Shown piece by piece: positions 24,229 through 37,182 of a DNA stretch of 64,000 bases (positions are counted from its first letter, which is position 1; every line of letters starts with the position of its first letter). Origin of the DNA: Heliocidaris erythrogramma. Lineage: Eukaryota; Echinodermata; Echinoidea; Camarodonta; Echinometridae. A program made the translations under genes and the position numbers. The notes beneath the pieces were generated by a model. It saw nothing but the letters and a program-made list of their open reading frames with translations. It searched no databases and was not told where the DNA came from. The stretch covers positions 23,169,501-23,233,500 of the forward strand of contig CM046870.1 of NCBI GenBank assembly GCA_025617745.1, written 5' to 3'.

Positions 24229-24619
24229 CTAGAAATCAAATGTTCAAGGCTCACGAAATAATATATAGTTGCATTTAACATCATGAGGAAAGAAACGAAT
24301 ACAACGCTTTTAAAAGAGGATGTATTGTGTAACATCACATGCTGTCCTGGTTAACTTTTAATTGTCCTAGTTACATTTCATTTGAAAAGTAAAGGTATAT
24401 GATGGGGTACTACCAGTAAAAAGACCGACAACAGACCGAACGAAACATACATGTATTACATTACTCATAATCATAAACAGGACAGATCCCCTATAAAGTG
24501 CAAACCTTTTCCTCTAATAACCATACAATGGATCCTGGTTGACAATAGTTCAGTTTCTAACCAATCAGGATACTGCAACATTCCAGCCTTCAGCTCATTT
24601 AACCTTGCGAGGGCACCCT

Positions 24620-25200
24620 TCAACTTACTGAACGAAAACAATTTAACTCATATGATCATGTTTATTCTGAAATATTAGATATAAAATGTGGAGTCCCACA
24701 GGGCTCAATATTGGGCCCGCTATTGTTCTTACTTTATATACATGATATTTCTAACTCCTCAAATTTCTTGAAATATATGTTTGCTGATGACACAAATGTG
24801 TGTCTCTCACATAAAAATATCAATGTTCTTATCGACACTCTGAACTCAGAACTGCCAAAACTTACCAAATGGTTGCGATGTAATATACCATCTTTAAATC
24901 TTAAGAAAATAAACTACATATATTTTAGAACTTTATATCCTGGAAAATAGATGATACTTTGATCGAACAGCAAACCAAGGCTAAATTTATTGGAGTTTAT
25001 ATCAACGAAATTTAAATTGGTCTGACTACATCAAGTATATTTCTAAAACGCAGTGTTGGTATTCTGTTTAAACTGAAGTTTTACCTCCCATTGACCATCA
25101 TATTCATACTTTATAATATGTTACTACCGTATATAACATATTGTAATCTAATATGTGGGCGAATTCCAATCGGCTGAATGGCTGGATTTTAAGATATTTA
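24620..25200 (+). pseudogene. LINE reverse transcriptase fragment, degenerate
   Basis: The plus strand encodes CGVPQGSILGPLLFLLYIHDI and the catalytic MFADDTNVCL, with NSELPKLTKWL after it. The frame stops at 24948, and remnants of the thumb region continue in other frames (for example LPYITYCN near 25120). Both ends are missing. It resembles the 11.4-12.8 kb LINE. Confidence 0.85.
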
Positions 25201-26493
25201 AAAAAAGGCTATACGTATATGTACTGGTTCTCACTACCGAGTTTCCCCCAAAAAACGATACACTTTTAAAGCGACCCCATATAAAAAAATAATAAAATAA
25301 GTGAATTTTTGAGAAATTTTTAAATATATGGATAGCTGAAAATCTCTCCTATCATAGGACACCAAAAAAGTCCAAAAATATTTCATCCTTGGGTGAGCAC
25401 TGCTCACTTTTTTTAAAGGACGTGAAAATTAGGTTGCGCAGGAATTCACTATCCATTTTGGCTGAGATGAGAAGTTCTCCAGCTTAGAAATTGCTAATGG
25501 TATGATGAGTTTATAAAAGATTATACTGGATATGGGTTTGTGCAGTGTATGACATGGTGTTATGTAATCAAAAGTTTATGCATCGGTGATCATAATTTGA
25601 CTGTGGAAGTTTTAAAAGCATTACCGGCTGTTAGTGGTAATTGATAATGAATTATTAGGGTTGGGATTTGTGCTGGGTATGGCATTGTTTATGTCACCAT
25701 CATTCAGGAACAGAAATTTGATAATTCAGAATCAAAAACTGATCCAATCAATGAATCAATCAAACACTGATCCAGTCATCACATAACGTTACGAAGAGAT
25801 ATTATCCTATTTGAATGATAGTCTTCAAATGCCATTCTACGCAAAGGAGAGTGCAGGGACATAACTTTGAAATGGAATAAAATTTGTTAAAGCAGATAAC
25901 CGGAGAAATGTCCCATAAAATAAGAAATAGGACAAATTATACATTTTTGGAAAGCTAATACCCCAAAGAATAATAGTAAATTGAGACTTTTCAAACTTTC
26001 ATAACTTTCTCATTTCGTAACCGATTTTGATGGAACCTTTTTTTCAAATTACTTCTCTCTATCCCCTCTCTTCATAAAAATTGATTTCCCCCAGGGGTTT
26101 CATTCTCCTTTAAGCTGACAGGAGAGGATCTTGCAAAATATTAAGCAAAAGCTTGATGGTGATTGATGAAATAAATTCCTCCTTTTCAGATAAGCATTTT
26201 AATACGACGAGCCTTTGTTTATAAGAACAACACATTTCCTTTCATTCTGAGTCATTTTTTAAAATAGGAATGGAAGCTATTTTATGGGGAAGCGACTGCT
26301 AGCAAGAAAACAAGCTTTTGCTAGCAGTTACTTGGTGGGAAGATCTGGACATGCAAGCAAAATGTTAGAAAAGGCTTTTACTAGGTATTATAGATACAAC
26401 CGATTCTGTACACATGCAAACGAAAGAAAAAAAAAAGGATCGAACAGAAATAAATTATCCAATTAAATCTGCAAACTAATTATATCAATACCA
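25201..26493. other. AT-rich intergenic sequence with unclassified repeats
   Basis: No gene was recognised. A block at about 25838-26118 begins GCAAAGGAGAGTG and ends CATTCTCCTTTAA, a short inverted pair suggesting another non-autonomous element. No other boundary or coding signal was seen. Confidence 0.35.
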
Positions 26494-26501
26494 GCATCCG
26501 A

Positions 26502-26532
<31 letters not shown>

Positions 26533-26590
26533 CCCTTTATTTCTCTATATCCCTCCCCCTCTCTCCCTCCCTCTCTTTCTCTCTCACTAT
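26494..26590. repeat. (CT)n pyrimidine microsatellite
   Basis: A pure CTCTCT run passes into CCCT/TTCT-rich sequence over about 95 bp. Confidence 0.95.
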
Positions 26591-26993
26591 TTCGCTCGCT
26601 CAACAACCCCTTTATTATCATTAACGTTTTTAATTCGTTTTTCTCTTTCTATATCAAAATGTATACTGTCGTGTTTTTCCCGAAGTAAAGCTATCCTATT
26701 CTCACACTACTTTTCGAATTGCACCATAAAGAACAGTTTGATGCGCATGATTGCATATAATCCATATTCAGCCAAGAATTTTCAAATACAAAAATTATGT
26801 TTTGAATGCACTCGGGGTAAAATTATTATCGCCCCCCCCCCCCCGAAAACAATCCTGCGTACGTCAGTCTTGCTACGGGTTAAAAAACGATTAGTGCAAA
26901 CTGCAATGACTTATTAGTCAGGCTCACACGAAGATAGCTTCAAGTTTCGCTTGTAGTTTCATACCGTATGAACGACTCGTACTTTCGAAACTT

Positions 26994-28030
26994 TGGTTGG
27001 TTGGTTGGTTGGTTTTATTTTCCGTATAAAAAGATCATCAGTACACACTTATAAATATACATGTACAAGAATTAAATCAAGAATTAACACAAACAAAATA
27101 ATAACGGCTGGAAAGCTCTATTCAGAGCCATTAACCTAATGGCTCTGTTCTTCCTAAGGATGTCCAGAAAAAGAAAAACAACAACAACGAACAAACATTA
27201 AAAAACAAACAAACATGCAGAACAAAAAATAAATAAAATAGACATACATACTGTGATATAAAATATAAGAAATATGTCATGTACACAGTACCCAACGTCC
27301 CCACCCTAACCCTCTGTATTTTACATAACACCCCCTCCCTATCCCGAATACACCAAAAGTTTATATGTCAAAATCTTGTATTTATTCATCTAGGCCATTT
27401 CGAAATAAAACAAGTGTGTTTGGTCTTCGTAAGTTAATTGGAATGTACGTTTACAGTTAGTATTAGGTTTGGGTAAGACTAAGTCATCAACATTTCTTAA
27501 GGCATAATTGTTTGGGTTTTTTGTATGAGAGATTATTCTGCAGATATTCAGCAGTTAAATTGTAGAAAATCTTATACAACATTATATACATGTGCTAAGA
27601 TTTCCCATTTTAAGAGATCATGAATTTGGAAAATTGATGTACGAATTTGAGGGTTTATCTTGAGAATTATTCTCCCAGGCCTATTTTGAAGTTTTTGAAG
27701 TTGGTCAAAATAAATCTTTGGGGAGGATTGCCATATAATATCGGCATAATCGAAATTAGGAAGGATCACATATTGATAGATTAGATTTAGATATAAGATT
27801 CACTTAAAGTATTTCTCAATCTGCCTAAAAAGCCTACCATTTTCCCTACTTTCTTAACAACTTCACTTACATGAAGAGTCTATATTCATTCCCAAATATT
27901 TAATATTACTAACCTGTTTAATAACGCTGGTTCCAAGTTTTAAGTTCAGTGTGTGATGTTTTCAAAGCATTGACTTCGTCCCTATTAACATTGATACTGT
28001 TTAAGTTTACTTGTAGTTCTTGAACCACAA
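26994..28030 (-). mobile_element. 5'-truncated, degenerate LINE with (TTGG)n tail
   Basis: The minus strand encodes RT C-terminal remnants: ILPNFDYADIIWQSSPK, LQKLQNRPGRIILKI and, upstream, VVQELQVNLNSINVNRDEVN. Stops and frame changes break it. The 3' end is marked by four to five TTGG units (about 26995-27013 on the plus strand), the reverse complement of a CCAA tail. It is a different family from the 11.4-kb LINE. Confidence 0.75.
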
Positions 28031-28642
28031 GTGAGTTTGTAATAACGCCGAACCATGAGCAGCGGGGGCCTCCGTCGTAGTTAACCACCGTGTAGACAGT
28101 TTAGCAGATCTAGACTCCGTGTTATAAGGATGACCTCGCGTGACTTGTAATTTCAGAACGTTTCAACGGGCCCTTGTGAATTACCCTCGTCGTTGCTTAG
28201 TCAGTCGTTGTTCCCGTATGAACGTAGCTTTAGTGGAGATCGCACTGTTCAACAACTAATTTGAAAAGGATGCAAAATGATTTTACTGAGGGTGTACTAG
28301 TTGTGCTTGACGCATAGAGATTGTAAATTTATACACCGTGAGCTATCAACTACTAGTTCAAACATTGCAATGACAGTGCGCTGATGAAGTTTCTAGGGGT
28401 ATCAAGTGACTCCGACTTGTGTAAGATTTGTCTGGCTCTCCAACCTTAATCTGTCCCTCGAGCTGAAATACGTCACCCCCCCCCCCCCCCGCCCAAAAAA
28501 AAGAAGAAGAAGAAGAAGAAGAAGAAGACTCTAAATGGATATTACTGCGAGAAATCGAACCCAACCCGTGAATCCCCGAGTGGAATGCACGCGAGTGATA
28601 AAATAGAGCTATGTCGAGGAACGGTGACCGATAAGTTACGAA
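28031..28642. other. 5' flank of the MFSD6-like gene
   Basis: This is probable promoter and 5' UTR. It contains a C run and an (AAG)n tract at 28477-28528. No TATA box or other regulatory site could be called with confidence. Confidence 0.35.
28477..28528. repeat. C homopolymer plus (AAG)n
   Basis: A run of about 14 C is followed, after CGCCC and A, by AAGAAGAAG repeats, about 115 bp upstream of the MFSD6-like start codon. Confidence 0.95.
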
Positions 28643-31600
28643 ATGGATGAGCATGATGATACGGTGAATGAAAGACCACATCGTGAAAAAGGTGATGTCA
28701 TTGTGTCACCGGTTGAATATGATAAAACGGTCCTGCTTGACGAGAAGGTCGAGCTGGACGATGATGGTGATGTTGATTTATGTAGAGCTCCTGTGATGGT
28801 AACGACATTTATTGCGTCGGAAAGCATGATGACAGCAGTGCATGTGATGTCAACGATGCCATTTATACTAACACAGCCGATCATGAAAATGATGACGACA
28901 TGACAATGGAAACATCATCTCAAGGCTACGATACGGATGATGTCCTCGCCCATCACTTCTTTGTCGACCACCACCAGGTCACAGACGAAGTGGACAATGT
29001 CCAACTAATGGACCGAGCCGAACGAGCGATGATGCTAGAACTCGAACCGTTACATCAGTCAGCAAGTGGAAGGCCATGTCAAGTCGGAAAGAATGACACG
29101 GCGAAAAATGACGTCCATAATGACGACAAGCCTGATGACGACCGACGTGTCGACTCAGGAGACGGCGTTGGTGACATTGATAATGCCAAAGGTAATATAA
29201 GCTACTCTATACATTAAGGTAGCTTCTATCAACCTACCTTTATGATGATATTGATGATAAATGATGATGATGATGATGATGACGATGGTGATAATAATAA
29301 TAATAATCATGATGATTATGACGATGGCGGCGGTGATGATGTTGATCGTGATGATCATGACGATCATGATTGTTTATGATGCTGTATGATATTGATAAAT
29401 AATTGATGATAATTGATGATAATTGATGATGATGATGATTATGATTGTTGATGATGTATGCTATTGCTGATAAAGATAATTGATAACTGTGAGGATGACG
29501 ATGATAATGAGGACTCGACGGAGGATAATGATGATGGTCTATGATAATGTATGATATTGACGATTAATATGTATCGTGCTCATGATGACATGTTGATTAT
29601 TGATGATTTTGATTGTGATGCTGATTATGATGATGATGATGGTGATGATGATGATCGTGTTGATTAGGCATATGCCTAAGATGTTCATAATGACAATAAT
29701 GATGATCGATGATGACGATATTGATGATGATGGTGATGGGGCGTGGCTCACCAGTAGAGAAATCGGTGGTTTTGAACACAGAGATACAGAGACATTCCAA
29801 TATGTTGTTCGTACAGGCAGTCATCTAGCTGTTCGGTACGTCTACATGGGTTTCGTTTTTCCAAAGGTTCGTATTTCCGAAGGTTCGTTACTCCGACGGT
29901 TCGTAATTCCGAAGCAGGCCCCTGGGAGCCCTTAGTTACCAAGTCACTCACATGTGACTTATTAAAGCCGTAGCTTACCTACAAATATACTTTCTTATAG
30001 TAGTCGGGTAAACTAACAAATCAATCGCTGGTTCAGTGTTCTTTACAGCTGTGTCATTCGCGTTCATTCCACAGTTAAGACTAGATCGCTTTTGATTCAT
30101 TGGTGTACAATATAGCCATTTTGAGTCTTCTGCTAGTTTTTCGTATGGCGTATACTTTAGTTCAATGTTTTATAGATCAGCACAAAACTAACACATGTTG
30201 GAGTTTTTTGATACCTCCTAGCTGAAACTTAGTCATCGCGCAGTCATTGCAACGTTTGAAAGAATATGGCTAAATGACTGTGTTAAATTTTACATAAGCA
30301 CGACAGACCCCCAAATAATTTAATACTATTCGCTTGTTTTCAAATCAGTTCCACAGTAGGATCACAAGTAATTGCAGTGTACCCTAACTTTGTCAACCCG
30401 TAGTGATAAAATTATGGTGTGTGAAAGAAATTCAGTTGTAAGTTTGTTCATAAAAAGCTGGTACATAATAGATGCGATGTATCTACAAATTCTCGGCTGA
30501 GTTTTTAATCCGTTTATGATTTATGCAATCATGCATTAAACCGACCATTCTGTAATGTGGGGTCCGAAAAGTAGCAATTGTTCGTATTGTGTGTGCAGTA
30601 CAGGGTAGCTAGCTGGGTATGATAGAGAAAGAAAAATGAAGCGAGAGTATCAGTGATAATAAAGAGGTTGTTGTTGTTCATCCTTTTGTGATTCCTGCCA
30701 AATGTTATGGCCCAATGTATGTCATGTTAATATTATGTATGAATCCACAGATGATATGGAGTCTCCCCGCCCTCGCATTTAATTCATCAGTGGACCCCCC
30801 CCCCCCGATGACAATTGCTAATTTAAAATAACAGTTTGTTGTAGCAGTCCCAATGTGGTTGGCAAAGATCAAAGGAAGAAAGAGAGAGAGAGAAAGAGAG
30901 AGATGGGGGGGGGGGTGGGGGCAGCGAGAAAGAAATGATGACTCTGGAGGCTTTGCTTTTTATACAGTTTTATATCTGATGTTATTGCCTCTGATATTTA
31001 TGCCTGTGATATTTTCGTCTCTGACAGTTTTACTTCTGATATTTTTTTTTTGCCTGTGAGATTTTTACCTGGCACCGATAAAATATGTTCGGGTGACTCT
31101 GAACTCTCTCTCTCTCTCTCTGAACTAGCTATGCTACTGTAAAAAGAAGCGAAAGTCTGCGATAACGAGGGAAGGTTGGGGGCGTTAAAGTAATTTGGAT
31201 TTTTTTTTTAATGGTAGGGCAATAGGCCTATAGCTAATAATAATGTAGCTCTAGGCTTGTATTAGCCAAGTGTACATGGAGAATCTTTATGTGCAACTTC
31301 CTCTCATAATATTTGTCTCATAGGCCATTAATTTTTGGCTCTTAAGCAGTCTACTCATCGAGTATCATCAGATCATTCTTATCCACTAGAAAGTATACAC
31401 TGGGGAGTATAGATTACGTTATGGTGACATTTTTCTTTTGCTGTTGATGATAACAAACCAACAACCACAACAAAACACGTCGAATTATACCTCTGTTGTT
31501 AAAGAGGAATGGGCTTGCGTGCCGAAAATCAACTACGGGATGAACTTTCTTTGGAACTAAACTACGATGTAAAACATTTATCCAATCAGGAGAAGAAGAG

Positions 31601-34600
31601 GAAGAGTAAGAGGAAGAAAATTACCTTATACACACTAAGAAATTAGGGTGCAGACCGCTGGTACAATAGCAGCACCCTTTAGGGTACAGATATGCACCCC
31701 AATTAAGGGTGCAGACTTGAACCTTTTAGGGTGCATATGTGCACCCCTAGGGGTGCAGACTACTGGTACAATAGCAGCACCCCTGTATGGGGTTAAAAAT
31801 TGCACCCCAATATAAGGTGCATTTTTACCCTCTGGGTTCATAACTGCACCCTAATGGGTGCAACGTCGATGACAATCGATCACCATTCTCGTCTCTTCAC
31901 AGCTTGGCGGCAGACCATTTAAAGTTGCCGTTATTTCATATTTCACGCACATAGAACACAGACAGTACAATACACGCCATGAGGGGACCTCGGTGAAATC
32001 CATCAGGCCACGCCCGGGGGTTTCTACAGTCTCACATTTAGGATTACTTATTCAACTTTAAGTTGCAGTGTATAGTCTACTATATATTCCTATAACAAAT
32101 CAGTATAGTAACTATTAGTAAAATTAGCACTTTCCCTTAAAATGATATAATCCCGACTGAATTATCAAATGTAAACACGTATTCTTATTTCAATAACTTT
32201 TTTTACAAAGAAACTATCAAATAAGCCGTGATAAAATCCCCATATAATTTAAAAATGCGAATTATGCAAATTTTCCTGCCTTAATCCCTACAAGTAGCGA
32301 TACGTTGGTTGATGTCAACTTGCAAGCCGGTTACTGTTAGTCTTTGCGCGATTACTCTTTTGAAACACGTCACTACGGAGATGTTCAATTTAAGCAAATT
32401 TACGACACAAGCTGATCGAAATGGATTTATTATTTCTTTTTCTAATTAATTTCATTTCTATGCTTTTGAATAATAAGTCTTATACTTCATGATATATTGT
32501 GACATAAGTGTCAACAATGCTAGTGTGGGTATTCATGTAAGACTAATACTTCTGCTCGAAGGGTGCAGAATTCAACCTTTATACACAATTTTGAAACCCG
32601 GTTTATGCAAAGCGTACCCGTATAGGGGTGCAAAATTCCACCCGAGTAGATATACGGGTGCTCCGCCAAAATTTGCACCCTAAATTAACCCTAATTTCTT
32701 AGTGTGTACCGTATACTGGTACGCGATGCGCCGCGGCGGGTCGGTCAAGCACGGATCCGTACACATGCAAATTACATACAGGAACCAATGAGCGGTTATG
32801 CACAGGCAAATCCATGAGAGAGAAAGAGAGAGACAGAGAGAATACGAAAGAGAGAGAGAAGAAAAAATAAGATAAGGAAATAAAAGAGAACATAAAAATG
32901 AAAGTGAAGGGGTAGGATGACGTGAAGAGCAGAATGGAGAGCTATAGGATGATGAGGAGGAGGATTATATGAGAAGAGGCTGAGTGCGCGATTGTGTGTG
33001 TGTGTGTGTGTATGTGTGTGTGTGTGTGTGTGAGGGGGGAGGGGAGGTGGAGAGCATTAACGCAATAATTAGTTTGTAAACAAATATTTAGGCATTACTC
33101 CCAGTGTTTAAGATCGTATGCTCGATCTCATTGTAATGAAATTCACAAGTCAGCTCCACCCCCCCCCCCCCATTTTTATATATTTATATATTTTTGATAC
33201 ATGCACAACCGTACTTAATTTCTGTTGGTATTGAACTTTAAAGCGGTTTCTGATTAATAGATATTTCTACATGGTAAACCAGAAAGAGAAAATGTTATTT
33301 CTTTTCTCACCATGACTTAGCCTCATTGAAATTAAAGTAAATCGCAACCATGTCATCAGATTGCTAATCACATACCTAATTTACAGAAAACCCTATATGT
33401 CTCCCATTAGGAAGAAATATAATTATGATGTAGAAACTCTCTAACAAAGCCACCTGTCTACTGTGGTCAGTGGTCACTATTCTTTTCTGCTTAGCTTTGG
33501 TGGTCTTTACCCACAGGTTCTGACTCTAATATATGCACGTGTTTTCATCTTCTCTCGCAGATCAAAAAGACGAGAAGAAGAATGGAACCAGAATCTTCCT
33601 GGCTGTCAAATCGGCATACTTTCTTTTGTTCTCCGGTAAAATGAAGTTCTGTTTATTATCTCTTTAATCAGTTATTCTCATAACGCGTTGTGATAAAACA
33701 AGTCATTAGAATTATGGATCTGAGATAGCAATAGATTTTATCAACCGTTGGGAATGGATGGATGTATTCTTATTCTTCTTCTTCTTGATTTGTTTTTGTT
33801 TGGCAGTCAGTCATAATTGACTATTTTTGCCACACACTATACATAATTATGTAGACCTACGTAACATTTTTTTTCCTCCTTTTAATATCGGTATTTTTTA
33901 ACGAGAGAAAAAAACCCCAACAACAACATATGCACACTCATACAGTCAAAAGGTATAACATTTTATCTTTAGACTAGTTTACATGACCTTGTTTTTTTCT
34001 CTTTTGTTGTTGTTGTTCTTTCAATGCAAGACCTAGAGAAAGGGGGAATTATGAAAAAGAGAATGAAGCCAAGCTTCAAACTTGTGTCAGTTTTAGGCTT
34101 TAAACAACAGTCGTTCTGATCTGATTTTTCATTCCACAGGAGAGTTTCAAAATTAAAATATTTGTAAATAACTTAATTTACCATTTAATCTTATACACGT
34201 GATTGTAATTTTACTACCAAGACATGCGAACCATGAAAAAGCTTTCTGTGCTTTTACGTTTTGTTTTGAAAAAAATGAAAGATGAATATTATCAATATCT
34301 GTCTGCGGAGTACATTTGCAATACAAAACTAACTTATTGTTAAAGTTGAGTTTTGTGGAAAATTCTATATGCGTCTGATTCTTTTACAGGTCACGTGAGT
34401 TTGTTCCCATTTATTCCAGTCTATCTATCTTATCTCGGTCTGGGTGTCATGGAGATAGGTAAGATCAGGGCTCTGGAACCGTTTATCGGTATGTTGGCAA
34501 CACCAGTGTGCGGAACAGTGGCCGACAGATTCAGTAGGCATAAATGGATGCTTCTGGTGTGTCTCTGCGGAACAGCATTGGTATACGGGAGCAGCATCTT

Positions 34601-36677
34601 CCTGCCTCTCTTCACCCATGAAAGCAGCTACATCTTCTCAAAACATACCAAACCTAAGATGAACAATTATACCTATGATATGGGAGTACGGGAAATGTTT
34701 GACAGCTTCTTCAGCCATCACCCGCATGTGGAGGCAGTCATGAATTCCTGCAATTTACGCTACTTCTTCTACTCTGGTTTTGAGGAGTCCATCGAGGAAA
34801 GCTCTTGTAACTTTACGAGTAGTGAGAAAAGGTTTGGACCTGCTATGACGGTGCTTCTCGAAGACATCCAGGGATGTTCTTTCACTAATCACTCCTCATT
34901 GATCGGGAGCAGTGATGGTGTTACTCCAGATGTGAAGTGTCTATTTTGTGATGGGAGGATGAAGGCGTGTGCCTACCAATATCAAACGACAAGGTACGGG
35001 AACCTATCGGGAAACTTTAAAGATGCATTCAAGAGTTCTTCATTAAATGGCACAGCACAATTTCCCGGAGGAGATCTTAAGAAGAGAAACCTTCTTGGCG
35101 TTTTTGCCATTATGCTGATGATAGTCATCGTCGGTGAAATGTTTGCTTATTCGTCAGTGCCACTTCTGGATGCATCTACCATGACTCTCATCGACGAATA
35201 CAAAGAAACAGGACAGACTTTTGAGTATGGGCGACAACGAATGTGGGGTGGTATAGCCCATGGTCTTCTTGCACCCCTATCGGGAATCGCCGTCGATGCT
35301 TACATTGCATCTCACCCAAACGCATTCAACAATTACCTTCCCGCATTTGCTTTCTTCGCGTCCTTCATGGCACTTTGTGTTGCAACGACTTCGGCTATTC
35401 CAATTCGCGCTAAAGCACGTACCACGGAATCCTTCCCCAAGGACGCCAAAAATTTCTTGTTGAAACCCAAGGTGATTCTCTTCTTCTTCGTCATGTTCAT
35501 CACTGGAATCCTCGTTGGATTCATTAACACTTACCTCTTTTTGTTCCTCGCCGAATTAAATGGAGGAGTGACCGTTATGGGATTGACACTGACCGGTACG
35601 TGCGCTGCTGAAGTGCCTTTTATGATGTTCTCGTCTAAACTCATCGATAAGTTGGGACACCGAGGTGTCATTGGGATTGCTCTCTTTGGCTTTGTCCTGA
35701 GGTTTGTCGGGTACTCGCTTCTGCAGAATCCATGGGCAGTCATACCGATTGAACTCCTGCATGGGGTGACCTATGGTTCCATGTGGCCAGCTAGCACCTC
35801 CTATATCCATCACATCTCCCCTCCAGACATGGCGGCAACCATGCAGTCCCTCACATACAGCATCAGGGGTGGTTTAGGTAAAAGAAAAAACTGCTGTTTT
35901 ACATTTGTGCACTAGCGCATCGAAGTTATTATGCGAAACGTCAGTCAACAGCCCCCAAATTACCAGAAGTATATACTTATTTCAAACCCTGTTTTTTGGT
36001 GATAACAGGTTAAACATTAAGAAAATATACCACGTACTATCTCGCTCGTTATTAATCAGATTAATATAATGTGCTCTTGCATTCCGGTTCGTAGCCTCTT
36101 CCATTTTATTCCTCTGTGTCGGCGCCTATCCCCCACAACCAAATAAGTTCTGTTTTATTGACTCCTGTTGTATCGAGTATCACGATTTGGTTAAGCTTAA
36201 CATGATGGGATATAGTTGTGTAGATGGCTTTTTAAGAATTCTTCCTATACCATGTGTATCTGGGTGGAAATGGGCAAAAATAGATTAATTTCTTGTCAAA
36301 GTAAATCAGTGCTATGGGTGAAATTCGAACTCCGTACCATAAGCTTCACAGACAAGTGACTTATCCACCAGACCACAACACATCCTATTTCTGTTGCCCC
36401 CTGAATCACTCTGTGTCTCTATGGTTAAACCAGGGAAATGTAACTTAGTTACACTTCCCTGGTTAAACTTCCCTCTTATCTGTTAATTATTGTATGTGTT
36501 TCAACCACAGGCAAGGGCATTGGAACTATACTGGGTGGGGTCATCTACCATAACTATGGAGCGAGGAGTTTGTTCCGGAGTTCGGCCATTTTGTCCCTCG
36601 TAACACTGTTCTTCTACTGCTTCATCAGCCTTATCCTGGACAGACGGGAAAAATCTATTGAATATGACGAGTTGTGA
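28643..36677 (+). CDS. MFSD6-like major facilitator superfamily transporter (complete, 4 or 5 exons)
   Basis: This is a multi-pass membrane carrier of the MFSD6/MFSD6L group; the substrate is unknown. Exons are 28643-29191, 33561-33635, 34390-35877 and 36511-36677 (TGA 36675-36677), all phase-consistent at their junctions. The first helix is split by an intron (KSAYFLLFSG | HVSLFPFIPVYL). The MFS motif A loop reads GTVADRFSRHKW. A long extracellular loop with many Cys and NxS/T sites follows (about 34620-35080). Then come YGRQRMWGGIAHGLLAPLSG, VILFFFVMFITGILVGF, IELLHGVTYGSMWPASTSY and GKGIGTILGGVIYHNYGA, all typical of MFSD6. The N-terminal ~145-180 residues are acidic and Asp/Asn-rich. In exon 1 the frame from ATG 28643 stops at 28901, while the frame that joins exon 2 is open only after the TAG at 28783. 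Removing 28767-28876 (GT...AG, 110 bp) restores one 722-residue frame; a small indel would also do so. Confidence 0.87.
29227..29760. repeat. Long (GAT)n-rich degenerate microsatellite
   Basis: About 530 bp of GAT/GAC/AAT triplets starts just 36 bp after the first MFSD6-like exon. The exon itself encodes an Asp-rich segment of similar triplet composition, so the coding tract may have arisen from the same repeat. Confidence 0.92.
29849..29914. repeat. Four tandem 16-17-bp units, 'ggttcgtatttccgaa'
   Basis: GGTTTCGTTTTTCCAAA, GGTTCGTATTTCCGAA, GGTTCGTTACTCCGAC and GGTTCGTAATTCCGAA lie head to tail. This is the same style of degenerate short-unit array as at 46.3 and 48.7 kb, with a different unit. 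Confidence 0.9.
29930..31620. other. Intron 1 of the MFSD6-like gene, no further gene
   Basis: Unique-looking AT-rich sequence with a C run (30797-30806), a (GA)n tract (about 30876-30905) and a (CT)n tract (31104-31121). Nothing coding was recognised. Confidence 0.5.
31629..32708. mobile_element. 1.08-kb TA-flanked element with 19-bp perfect TIRs
   Basis: The left end is TA then CACACTAAGAAATTAGGGT; the right end is its exact complement followed by TA. Subterminal zones carry several degenerate copies of AGGGTGCA / TGCACCC (31650-31865 and 32560-32690), likely transposase-binding type repeats. No transposase frame was seen. It lies in MFSD6-like intron 1. TA duplication fits a Tc1/mariner-type origin. 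Confidence 0.88.
32993..33033. repeat. (TG)n microsatellite
   Basis: GTGTGT with one TAT interruption, followed by a G/A-rich stretch. Confidence 0.95.
33430..33530. repeat. Diverged fragment of the TA-ended MITE family
   Basis: It contains CACCTGTCTACTGTGGTC and GGTGGTCTTTACCCACAGG, recognisable but decayed versions of family blocks, 30 bp before MFSD6-like exon 2. Confidence 0.5.
36311..36383 (-). repeat. tRNA-derived SINE-like module
   Basis: The reverse strand reads GTGGTCTGGTGGATAAGTC (A box region) and GGAGTTCGAATTTC (B box region) at tRNA-like spacing. It shares the layout of the modules at 13.0 and 38.3 kb. It lies in the last MFSD6-like intron. Confidence 0.6.
36423..36469. repeat. 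Imperfect ~22-bp inverted repeat
   Basis: AACCAGGGAAATGTAACT and AGTTACACTTCCCTGGTT pair with one mismatch around a single T, giving a tight hairpin about 40 bp before the last MFSD6-like exon. Confidence 0.9.
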
Positions 36678-37182
36678 ACACTTCTACTGACATTTAGCGA
36701 TATCATCTGAGTCTTGTTTTATAAAAACTTTTTATCAATTACCTGGTGTTACAAAGTATTATGTTATTTAGTTGTGTGGAAAGAAGGACTTTGGAACTCC
36801 AAAGAATCCTCAACCCATGCAGCAGCGAAGGTCACCGGCGAAGTTCAGAGTCTGAAAGAAGCATGTGAATCTAAAAGCATTCTAGAAGTAAAACAAATTT
36901 ATTCCAAATGAAAATCAGCCATTGTTTCCTGATCATTATGCTGTCATGCATTCGGGTTAACGACACATGCAGATGAATTACCGTACTCAACTTTTTCTAA
37001 ATTCATTTGTTCTCTTTGCTATACGTACATACAATCACACTGTTACGTAAGTTTATGGAGTTTTTCCCAATGGGTACGTCGCACATTAAACTTGTCTCTC
37101 TATGCACGCCAATACAAAAAATGTTGAATACTGTTTATGTATGTACATGTATATGTGATTTTATATGATATCCGTATACATG

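Noticed and set aside
28900-29217. Separate 105-codon gene starting at ATG 28900
   Set aside because: It is the 3' part of the first MFSD6-like exon, whose donor at 29192 joins exon 2 in phase.
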